Below, piece after piece: positions 33,908-43,796 of a stretch of DNA of 64,000 bases. The position numbers and the translations under genes are program-made. The DNA comes from Rapana venosa. Taxonomy: Eukaryota > Mollusca > Gastropoda > Neogastropoda > Muricidae. The stretch's first letter is position 1. Each line of letters begins with the position of its first letter. Under the pieces are notes generated by a model. The model worked only from the letters and a program-made list of their open reading frames with translations. It was not told the DNA's origin and did no database searches. The stretch spans positions 3,994,448-4,058,447 of the forward strand of contig CM054135.1 in NCBI GenBank assembly GCA_028751875.1, written 5' to 3'.

Positions 33908-34650
33908 CTGCCTGTTCCCAAAAATAGAATAAAGTAATAAGTATTGACATAAATGAATTTGCAAAATCAAATACAATAAAGCAAAAGAAAAAACCCACTT
34001 TTTCGGAATCGACCATCCTTTCAAATGTCATGTCATAACATATATCAGTATCCTAAAACATCTGACTCGAAAATTGCACTCATCTTAATACTTATGAATT
34101 TTGTGCTTGCATATTAATACAATTGGTACTGACTTTGTCTTATTTTCTGCTCTGCACAATATACTTCGCTACAGATTTGATAGCATGTTCATTATCAGAT
34201 GATAGGATAGAATCAATATCATAACTTGCTGCTGTCGGTAGGTGTTGTGTTTGCTGTTGTTTATGTAACTCATTAAAATAGACTTAGAGACATGGATAAG
34301 ATGCTGTTAACGATCTCTCAGTGCAGTTACTGAGTGGCCTCCCTTGTCATTGAAAGTACTCCAAAGACAACAATGCCTAATTATCCAATTGGTCAATAAT
34401 GCGTACCATTTTTCTACATCCCCCGTTTTCAGGTTATTGAAAAGTTTAAAAATCTCTTTTCAAACTGATAAACATTTAAATCAAATTATTGGGCATCTCT
34501 TGCACATCCAATATACTGTCCCTTTAAAAATTCCTTGTCTTCGGTATTCAACTTTCACTTTCAGTTTTGTTTTTCTTTTTACACATCAACAAAACACTTT
34601 TAACACTTTTTTTTTTTTAACATTAGCATAGCACTAAGTGTGTTGTGTTC
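33908..34650. other. Possible 3' flank or LTR side of the Gypsy element, unproven
   Basis: AT-rich. A purine tract (minus sense, aaaaaagaac) lies just past the pol stop and could be a polypurine tract. No second LTR exists in the window to compare, so no LTR can be called. Confidence 0.3.
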
Positions 34651-34654
34651 TTTT

Positions 34655-36007
34655 TTAAAGGTTTATCATTTTTCGTGGTTTCACAAGTCTTCCTGATTTT
34701 GTATATGTGCCAGACTGCAACTGTTCATCAGACAGTGTTCTGGTCATCAGCTGATCATCTGGAGTAGGGTTTAACTGTACAGTATCTGGTTCAGGTTCCT
34801 GTTGCAGTTCTGGTACAGAACGCTGCTCCTGCGGTCCTGGAAGCGTTGACGTTTTGTAGGGGACATCCTCTGTTGAAGATTGCTGGCTACTCCATGGACA
34901 CAGGTGAAGACGATTTCTTCTTTGTTTTCCTGTACGAGTTTGAACCGTGTATGATGGTGTAGCAGCATCCACTATGACTGCTTCCTCGTCTCTTGGCATC
35001 TTCACCCACACTTTATCTCCTTTTTGAAGTTTTGGAAGTGTCCTAGTTTTGTGACGACAGTCAAACTGTTCTTTTTGTTGCTGTTTGATGTGAGCATCTA
35101 TCTGCTGAAATCTCTGTAGATTTGGTGTGACAGGAACATGGTGTGATGGTAAAGAAGGGACTTTTGTTCTCAGTGTTCTTCCCATCAGGAGCTCTGCTGG
35201 GCTCAGTCCATGTTGGAGGGGTTTTGCTCTATAGTTCAGAAGTGCAATGTAAGGATCTTCTGTCTTTTTCAACACATTTTTCACAGTTTGCACTGCTCTT
35301 TCAGCTTCTCCATTTCCTTGAGGATGAAAAGGGCTACTTGTCAAATGTGTGAAACCATATTTCTCAGCAAAATTACTTAAGTCTCGTGAGCTGAACTGGG
35401 CACCATTGTCTGAAACAACAATTTCAGGAATGCCCTGTCTTCCAAAAATAGCTCTGCAATGCTCAATGAAATATGTTGATGATGTAGATGACAGGTAAGC
35501 AATATCAATCCACCTTGTGAAGTAATACACAACAAGCAGATATTTGTGATTTCTGTACTCAAACAGATCCATCCCCACACATTGCCTTGGATAATCAGGG
35601 GTTTTCATTGGTTTCGGCGGTTCAGGATGATGTATGCGTTCCTGCTCACAAACGCTACACTGAGTGACTTTCTGTTCCAGTTGTCTGGACAAACCTGGGC
35701 ACCACACACTGTTTCCTGCTAGCGCCCTGCATTTCACAATGCACTGGTGACCTTCATGAAGGCGCTGCAAAATTTCTTCCTAGAGGTCTGTTGGAACAAC
35801 AATGCGACCCTGAAACAGAGGCAGCCACTCCTGAATTGAGAGATCATTACGGATGTACCAGTACTGTTTCAACTAGGCATCTCCTCGTGCTGTCTCAGGC
35901 CATGAATCTGTCTTGCAGAAATTTATAACATGACTGCAGACTTTATCTTTGAGTTGACTGATGCGAATTTTCTCTCTGAGTTGATCAGTAACAGAAAGAC
36001 TCTTAAC
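34655..36007 (-). pseudogene. Ty3/Gypsy retrotransposon integrase domain
   Basis: The same reading frame as the RT/RNase H at 36008-37378, but separated by three in-frame stops between 36008 and 35770. It has an H-C zinc region (LHEGHQCIVKCRALAG, then QCSVCEQE). The catalytic core follows: MDLFEYRNHKYLL (first Asp), IVVSDNGAQFSS (second Asp) and PQGNGEAERAVQTVK (Glu), i.e. DD35E-like order. C-terminal sequence GDKVWVKM resembles the GPY/SH3-type end. The open stretch is 371 codons (34655-35770). The integrase would insert element DNA in the nucleus. Residues look catalytically complete, but the stops upstream would block the polyprotein. Confidence 0.9.
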
Positions 36008-37378
36008 TTAGCAACTGACAAAAATGTTTGTCTCGACCTCCATCTGGTGATCCTGTTCAGCAGGAACGCTCCCAGGAGCCCGAGACAGTGTGTCAGCTGT
36101 CACAATATTCTTTCCTGCTGTGTACTCTATCTCATAAGAAAAACGCATGATCCTCATCCTGAAGCGCTGGATTCTTGGAGTCAACTCATCCAGCTGTTTC
36201 TTCTTCAGTAAGGCAAGAAGAGGTTTGTGGTCTGTTTCTATCATGAACTTCTTCAGACCAATCAAGAATTCTGCGAACTTCTCACAACACCATGTAACCG
36301 CCAAGGCTTCTTTTTCAACTTGGGCATATCTTTGCTCAGTAGAAGTCAGCAATCTTGATGCATAACAAACTGGCTTCCAGTCCTGACCTTCTTTTTGAAG
36401 TAGCACTCCTCCCAGTCCATAAGATGATGCATCTGAAGACACTTTGATCTCTTTCTCCGGACCATAGTGTTCCAACACTGGAGTCATGCTCAGTTGTGTT
36501 TTGAGCTTTTGAAAGGCCTCTTCTTGTTGCTGGCTCCACGTCCATTCATTCTCATGTTTGAGTAAATCTCGCAAGGATTTTGTCCTATCTGCAAGACTTG
36601 GGATAAATTTCCCTACATGATTTACCATGCCAAGGAATCCTCTAAGCTCTGTGATATTTCCTGGTCTTGGAAAATTGCTGATTGCCTCTAATTTGCTGGG
36701 ATCCTCTCTGATACCATCCCGTGAAATGATGTGACCCAGAAATTTCACTGTGTCAGTTGAAAAGACACATTTCTCATTCAAGGTGATGTTTGCCTCTTGC
36801 ATTCTCTCCAAAACAGCTTGCAGTCTCTCATCATGTTGCTTATGATTTTTACCACTGACCAGAACATCATCAATGTCGGCAATCACTCCTGCAATTCCTG
36901 TTAGTATGTGGATCATTTCTCTGTGGAAAATTTCTGGCCCGGAGTTGATCCCAAATGGAAGTCTTTTGTAATAGAATCTTCTGAATGGTGTTATAAATGT
37001 TGTCAACTCTTGTGACTCTTCATCAAGTGGAATTTGATGGAACCCATTGGTGCAATCAAGTTTGGAGAACACCCTTGCTTCTGATAACTCAGCAAGGAGC
37101 TGGTCAGTTGTAGGAAGGATAAAATTCCCACGTCGAACATTCTCATTCAGTTTGGTGACATCAATGCAAAGTCTCACTTTCCCGTTTGCTTTTGGCACCA
37201 CAACTATTGGGGCACACCAGTCAGTTGGAGGTGTGACAGGTCTAATGATATCTTGCTCCTGCAGGTGAATTAATTCTTCCTGTACTTGTTTCTTCATGGG
37301 GAGTGGTAGACGTCTGGGTGCAGCAATGGAAAATGGTTGTTTATTTTCTTTCAGTCTGACTTTGTAGACAGTCTTCAT
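36008..37378 (-). pseudogene. Ty3/Gypsy reverse transcriptase and RNase H
   Basis: 456 codons open from the ATG at 37378. RT: QDIIRPVTPPTDWCAPIV near residues 42-59 and VFSKLDCTNGFHQIPLDE with Asp108. The motif C position is IADIDDVLV at about 167-174, reading DIDD where the usual form is YxDD. RNase H: SSDASSYGLGG (Asp316), VEKEALAV (Glu357), TDHKPLLALL (Asp383) and TADTLSRAP (Asp429). So the RNase H catalytic set is present and the RT aspartates are present. Tyr at the YxDD position is replaced; Tyr-free DD motifs occur in some Gypsy lineages, so it need not be inactivating. The true start is in the polyprotein, not this ATG. Confidence 0.92.
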
Positions 37379-37767
37379 TTTCCCCAGTCCTTGAAATAAC
37401 TGTGGAAATTTTTATGCTGGACTTCCTGATTGCTGTGTCGAATTCACTCTTTCAATCAGGTGAAGGGCTGCTATGGCTGGTCTGCCAAGTATTGGTTCAT
37501 GAAGGTTTTCCACTATGTACAAGTCCTGTACTGTCTCCTTTTTTTCAGTCATGAGAGTGGCAGTATACTTTCCCACTACCTTGATTTTTCAGTCTTCCCT
37601 GGGCCTAATAACTTCTTGTTGGTCTTCTGTATTACAGGAGAATTCTTCTTGAAAAGTGATTGTGGAACAACCGAGATATCTGCCCCTGTATCTACTCGAA
37701 ATCTGACTGATTTTCCATTGATCATACTTTTGCATGCCATAGATCTTCTGTTTCTGCATTGACACAT
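37379..37767 (-). pseudogene. Ty3/Gypsy protease, frame-shifted from RT
   Basis: An open 63-codon block contains SVRFRVDTGADISVVPQSLF, with the retroviral-type aspartic protease signature DTGA at about residues 26-29. The frame ends at 37576. The linker to the RT (KYTATLMTE, then EPILGRPAIAALH) continues in another frame at 37570-37400 and has a stop before the RT ATG. Shifts here break the pol polyprotein. Confidence 0.85.
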
Positions 37768-38245
37768 TCTTTGTCTGCACCTTCAATTAAGCCGAGTACT
37801 GTCTCTTCTTCTTCCTCTTCACCAATGTTGTGTACCTTCTTAGATCTACTCATGACTGCGTAGTGACCTTTTGAAAAACATTTGTGGTACTCTGCATCTT
37901 TTGCTGGGCAGTCTTTTCTTCCATGTATAGGTACTATGCCACAACGTAAGCATTTCTTTTGTGCTTGAGAACAAAAATGTTCATGCTTTTCAGTTTTTGC
38001 TGTGTGATATTTTCTTCTATTCAATGGAATTCTGTTTACATGTGAATTTTCATAGTCATGGCTTGCCATTATGTGTGCCTGCTGTCTTGAAGTTTCGTAT
38101 GCTCTTCCAATGCACAAACATTTGGCAAAGTCTAACTTTATCTTCCAGCATTTTCTCTCTGAGCGCATCTTCTCTCACTCCCATGACAACTTAGCCTCGA
38201 ATCATCCTGTCTTCTTGTTGCCAAAATTAAAGTGTTTGGCTAACT
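37768..38245 (-). pseudogene. Ty3/Gypsy gag C-terminus with zinc knuckle, truncated by LINE A
   Basis: A 148-codon open block (37722-38168) holds a nucleocapsid-like knuckle CLRCGIVPIHGRKDC (C-x2-C-x5-H-x4-C). A degenerate second knuckle, YHKCFSKGHYAVMSRS, has lost its first Cys (Tyr) and last Cys (Ser). An upstream broken frame reads NKKTG...FEAK. Gag stops at 38245, where the 3'-cut end of LINE A copy 3 joins it, so the capsid part and any 5' LTR are lost. Gag packages RNA in the cytoplasmic particle. Confidence 0.8.
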
Positions 38246-38251
38246 GAGCTT

Positions 38252-39380
38252 TTCATTAACTTGTTCTGTATCATCCAATTTTGGATATCTTGAAGGCAGT
38301 ATGACATTAATCAAGAGAGAATGCAGATTTTCGGGAGTATCACTGCTAAGAATCTTAGAGTCATCTGCATAAAAATGATGGCTGATCTGATGACGATTTA
38401 TTATATGTGAAAGTGGAGCAGTGTAGAGAGTGAAAAGAACAGGGCCAAGAACTGATCCCTGTGGGACTCTACGTTCCAGTTTGACAGGTGATGATTGAAT
38501 CTTGTTTACTGCAACTGTTTGGAATCGGTCTGTGAGGTATGAACTAAACCAAGTGAGGGCTGTGCCTGTACTACCAAACGTTTTTTGAAGACGGGAGAGA
38601 AGAATTGAATAGTCTATAATGTCGAAGGCTCCAGATAAGTCAAGAAGAGTGAGGAGGGAGATTTTTCTGGAGTCAGAAGCTTGTAGAAGCGTGTTTAACG
38701 TGTGGTCTAGGGTGGTTTCGGTACTGTGGTTGGCACGATATGCAGACTGAAAAGGGAGAAGGAGATTATTGAAATGAAGATGGTTGTTGAGTTGTTTCAG
38801 AACAACTTTTTCAAGGACTTTAGAAATAAGCAGTAGGTTAGATACAGGTCTATAATTCTTCAGAGTGTTAGAGTCGAGGTCGTGCTTTTTGAGTAGGGGT
38901 GTAACCATTGCAGTTTTGAGAGCTGTTGGGAAAGTTCCTGAAAAAAGTGATGAGTTTACTATTTTTATTATGGTGGGTATAAGCTGTGGAAGGCACTGAA
39001 TGAAAAGAGAAGCAGACACAGGATCAAGATCACATGATTTTATTGTCAATTCTTTCAGGATTGTCCTGATTCCATTCTTGCTTGTTGGGTGAAAGAAAAG
39101 GAGAGGAATGCCAGTAAATTGGGGATCAGAAGGCGCAGGGTGGAACAGAGTCTGATCCAGTCTGGAGCGAATGTTGCGAACTTTGTCAGAGAATAATGAA
39201 GAGAATATAACAGGAAGTTCAGAGTGGCTGTAAACAGTAGGCAGAGGGCTTGTCTTTGCAGATCCGAGGAGAGTTGAGGTGAGGGAAAAAAGAGATTTCA
39301 TGGTCGTGGCATTGAGAACTTGAGCAGAGTAATAGTTTTCTTTGCAGAGTGTATTAAGGTCTTGACTTTGTTTATTTGTT
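38252..39380 (-). mobile_element. LINE family A, copy 3: RT, 5'- and 3'-truncated
   Basis: A 353-codon open frame on the minus strand (38240-39301): the longest intact RT of family A here. Motifs are MVTPLLKKHDLDSNTLKNYR, LLTLLDLSGAFDIIDYSILL (motif A), RVPQGSVLGPVLFTLY (motif B) and HHFYADDSKILSSD (catalytic YADD intact). The end is cut after IQN/LDDTEQ near 38252, where Gypsy gag sequence begins, so the thumb and 3' UTR are missing. The 5' end starts inside the linker (KSLFSLTSTLLGS). There is no endonuclease. Confidence 0.88.
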
Positions 39381-40289
39381 ATATATACCTTGCTTGCTAG
39401 CTTGCTCCCTCCTTCTTTCTATCACTCTCCTTTCCCTCCCTTTCTTTCTATCTTCCTCTTTCACATAAACCATCATAAAATAATTTGATTTCTATCATTC
39501 TCTCCATATATTTTTTGTCCATTCTACCACTTCTTCCACCCCGTGGGGATACCAGGGGCCTTTCAGTATAAATAGTGTCCCCACCTTTAGGAAATTATGT
39601 GCTAGAAATGTCCTTTTTAATGTCCCTCTCTTTACTTCTGCCTTGCTTCCTTTCTTCTTGTTATTTTCTTCTTCTCTGTTTTCTGCCTTCTTTGTTCATT
39701 CTCCTGCATTTTTTTCAGAAATTCTATTATTCCTATTCATACCCTTACTTTTTCTGTGGACTGTCCTCTTCTGTCAACGGTATCTTTATTTCTATCATCA
39801 GCTCCCCATCAAGTCTTCTTTGTAGGGTTCTTATTTTCTCAGTCGCCAAGTGGTTGCCGCAAGCAACCTTTAATCCCACGCTGGAGCGACGTGGCCAGGG
39901 AATAGATGGCTGTACGAAATTTAATCGCTAATGAGCCACATATGGAATCGTGCAGGGCGTTTTGCATACTGGTTATTTTTGGAATCGTGCAGGGCATTTT
40001 GCATACTGGTTATTTTTAGACTCTTCCTCCGTAAGGCAGCACTGCCAAGGTGACTGATTAATTCTGCCATCATTGAGCCTACACTCCACGTCAAACAGAA
40101 AACAAAACATCAAAAATGAAAGGAATGCGAGGGAGTTGGAGTCTGGTGGGTGGTCAAGGGAGTGGAGGCAGATCATCCTCTGTTAAAACTCAGTCTTTTG
40201 CTGTGGGTAAGGTCTGAAGGGCATGGCAGGAGAATTGAATACATTGGGTAAATTACGTGACAGGACTCCCCTCGTTCAGTGCAGCTCAA
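39381..40289. other. CT-rich then AT-rich sequence with a 36-bp tandem duplication (39945-40016)
   Basis: 39400-39490 is a CT-rich stretch that resembles 47960-48030 (a 'tctatcttcc-cyttcac' block). A direct duplication of 36 bases (ggaatcgtgcagggc...ttattttt) lies at 39945-39980 and 39981-40016 with one mismatch. No gene. Confidence 0.7.
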
Positions 40290-41270
40290 GAAGTCAGTTA
40301 AAGGCATTGTAAAAGTGTACACAGCTAGTGACATGCCCAGTTAAGTAACTCCCCACAAAGCCCTTAGTAACAGCAAAGGGGTCATCCAGAGTAGGGATCT
40401 GCAGGGCGTGTCTGAAGTGAAAGTTAAAAGTGAATTGGCATCCCAGGGAGTTGAGGATATGCATCTAGCACAGATCAGGAAAGCCCATCAGTGTTGGGTA
40501 TCTGAATGTTAAAGTGTCACTGTATGTCCATTCACCGCCCAGGTGCTTCAGGTGTCAGAAGTTTGGCCATGCGAGAGACAGGAGCCCAGGACAGGTGTGC
40601 TGAGTCTGTGTGAAGGCAGCACACAACGGGAAGTGTCAGAATGCCACTTGGTGTGTAAACTGCAAAGGCGCCGATGCTTCCTCGTCCAGGCAGTGCCCTG
40701 TTTGGGTTTTGGAGTTGGAAATTCAGAGAATCAAAGTAGAGAAGAGAGTCTCCTTCTTTGAGGCAAAAAACTGGTCCAGGGTAGCAACAGTGGCAGTGAC
40801 ATTTTATATGCAGCAATGGTCAAGAAGTGTGTTTCAGTGGGTTGCCAAATGAATATTGACAGGAAGTCTCCTTGCTCTGAGATGGCTGTAAGCACCTGAC
40901 TAAGCAAGATGGCCTGTACCCCCACTCCGGCAAAAGTGGCCTCTGGCAGGGGTCTTAAACCTATCCCTGTGTGCCCTGTTAGCACACACAGAAACCATCA
41001 GCTCCTGTCCAGAGGTCCAAACTGCTGACCTCTGGAGCAAAAGAAAAACAAGCTTCTTCCCCAAAACTAAGAGCTGGAAACAGGCACCCTCTGGTGTTTC
41101 CAGAAGTGCCAAGGGGGTGATTGTGATAGGGGCGCAAAAGTCATCTAACAAGAAAAAAGGGTACAAGCCCCCTTTTGACAGGCAGAAAAAGGCACAGAGA
41201 GAGAGATTTAATTCAGGAAACACTCTCAGAGGATATGTTGGATATGGATTAAAGGAGGAGAACAATATGA
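40290..41270 (+). pseudogene. LINE family G ORF1 (CCHC zinc-knuckle nucleic acid-binding protein)
   Basis: Broken frames resemble the ORF1 of Jockey-type LINEs: SNSKGVIQSRDLQGVSE and ELASQGVEDMHL near 40360-40460. A three-knuckle region follows, with QKFGHARDRSPGQ and CVKAAHNGKCQNATWCVNC near 40545-40690. It ends in SSRQCPVWVLELEIQRIK and KRVSFFEAKNW. Zinc knuckles bind element RNA in the cytoplasm. Stops and shifts prevent any complete reading. Upstream start not identified. Confidence 0.75.
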
Positions 41271-43796
41271 AACATCATGACAAATATTTTACAATGGAAC
41301 ATCTGTGGCGTGGCATCCAACAGGGAGGAACTGCAGCTTCTCTGTCCAGAGCAGATACCAGCAGTGGTGGTGCTCCAGGAGACCCTGCTGAAGGAAGAAA
41401 AAGAGTTTTCTTTGTCTGGGTTCAACACCATTCACATAAGGGCAAGACATTGAGCACAGGACCTCTGGTAGGGTGAGCTTGCTTGCAGAGAACTCTCTGT
41501 TGTACAGTCCTCTGGTCCTTGACACTCCCTTTCAGGCAGTGGCCTCTAGGGTTACGCTGCACAAGATCATCACAGTATGTAGTATATACCTGTCTCCTTC
41601 AGTTCCAGTAAGAAAGGTGGATTTGGTGTCATTACTGCAGCAAGATGCCTCCTCCCTTTCTGTTCTTGGGGGACTTCAATGGGCATTTCCACCTTTGGGG
41701 AGGCAAGAAGTTGCCAAGGGGCCTCCTCTTGGATTGGTGTTCATGGGACAGGACCTCTACGTGTTGAATGGCAAAGTCTCCCGATTAAACCCTTCAGCAA
41801 TTGGTATGCTGTCATGACTGGATCTGCTAGTCTGCAATCCTTCATTGGTCATGGTCTTTGATGGAAAGTGCATGACGATCTGCAAGGCAGCAATCATTTT
41901 TCAGACATCTTGGCTCAGAATATGGTGGTGGAGGATTCCTGTACGGAGCAGTTTAATGTCTGGAGGGCAAAGTGGGATCATTTCAGGTCAGACATTCTTG
42001 GCAGAATGGATGAAGGGGAAATCTTGTCTGTGTCAAGAACAGGCGGTTGGCCGGGAATACTCAGGGTGCCTTGGTTTGATGAGGAATACCGGGCTATCCA
42101 AAGGCAGAGGAAAAATCCACAGCACCTGGTTAACAGCAACCATCTCCTGAAACAATGTTGGCCCACCAAAAACTGAGGGCCAAGTCACGCTATGTTTTCA
42201 AGACTAGCAGGTCTAAGGCGTGGAAGCGTTTTCGCTCCACGCTCAGAAGTAGAGCACCTAGCAGGAAGGTATGAAGGTTGATTGCAAAGATAGAGGGAAA
42301 ACATGCCTCCACATATGTTCATCATCTGAGGTTGGAGGATAGTTTAGTTTTTGATAGGGAGGCTGTGGCTAATCTGCTGGCCACTACCATGAAAGAGAAT
42401 TCCTCTTCTGCTTCCAGAGCGCCAACATTCCTCTGGTCCAGTGGACAAAAGTGATGAAAGAAAAGGTTCCATTAAATTTTGCTTCCCGGAATTATGAATG
42501 CTACAATCATCTATTTACCTTTCCTGAGTTAAAAAGTGCCCTGCAGTCATGTGGAAAGACCTCAGCAGGTCCTGACTGATTAATTATGGCATGTTAAGAC
42601 ACCTCCTGGACAGTTGCCTGCAAACCCTCCTGAAGGTCTACAATCACATTTGGATGACTGAGATTTTTCCTCGGTCGTCGTAGATAGCTTTTGTCATCCC
42701 CATCCTGAAACTTGGAAGGACCTCAAAGACCCCAGAAACTGTAGTCCCATAGCACTGACCAGCTGTGTCTGTAAGTTGCTGGAAAAGACGGTCAACCACA
42801 TCTGGTGTGGCATCTGGAAATGAAGGGCCTTCTGGCAAAGGAAGAATGCAGCTTCTGCAAGAATCTTTGTGCCATTGACCATCTGGTCTGCTTGGAGACG
42901 ACTGTCCATAACACTTCATTAATAAGCAGCATGCTGTTTCTGTCTTTTTTGTATTTAGAACAGGCTTATGCTACAGCTTGATGATTCAGTATCTTGACAG
43001 ACCTTCGGAGTTTGCGGTTTTGTGGTCGTCAGCCATTGTTCTTGGACAACTTTCTGGAGAAGAGGGGGTTTCAGGTGTGGGTTGGTTCTATGCTCTCTGA
43101 CATCTTTGAGCAGGAAATGGAATCCCGCAGGGGAGCATCCTGTCTCCTGCTCTCTTCAGCATAAAAATAAAGAGCATTGTCGAATCGGTCCACCAGGTTG
43201 TGGAATATTCTCTTTTTGTGGATGATTTTGCTCTCTATACTACAGGCAGCACTTTCATGGGAGTTAAGAGACAGCTACATTTTTGTGTTAACAAGGTGCA
43301 AGAATGGGCATAGGATAACAGATTCAAGTTTTCTGCCACAAAGACAAAGTGCATCCACTTCACTAACAAGCTCAGAAAACACTTGCCTGACCCTGTTGTT
43401 TGTGTGGGAAAATCCACCATCCCGGCAGTGGCCTAGGCCAAATTTTTAGTCGCTTTTTTTTATTTTATCAGAGCCTGAATTTCAAAAGTCACATTCAACA
43501 CCTGAGAACATCCTGTCATAAAGCTCTGAACCTCCTGCAGGTGATAACCCATACTGACTGAGAAACAGACCGTAAGACACTGCTGCATGTTTATAGGGCA
43601 CTGGTGCACTCCAAATTGGATTATGACTGTCAGGTCTATGGACTGGTGAAGCCTTCCTACTTGAAATTTCTAGACCCCATTCACCATCAGGAGCTCAGAA
43701 ATTGTTAGGGTGCTATCCAAACAATACCAGTATATAGCCTGAATACGGAAGTGGGAAAACCCTCTTTGAAGAACTGCCATCTGAATCTGACTCTAA
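41271..43796 (+). pseudogene. LINE family G ORF2: endonuclease and RT, heavily degraded
   Basis: The endonuclease is hinted at by GDFNGH-like FLGDFNGHF near 41660-41690. RT traces: KSALQSCGKTSAGPD near 42530, and the reverse-complement-free frame GTLRFFLGR. A thumb-like block LDPIHHQELRNC near 43672 leads to TLNYY at 43790. Frameshifts and stops are dense. The reading frame TLNYY| is interrupted at 43796 by LINE A copy 4. The last part of ORF2 (the RNase H start) is not found; the sequence resumes only at about 46680. Confidence 0.65.

Noticed and set aside
39945..40016. Short repeat as CRISPR or attachment site
   Set aside because: Only two adjacent copies and no integrase or cas context.
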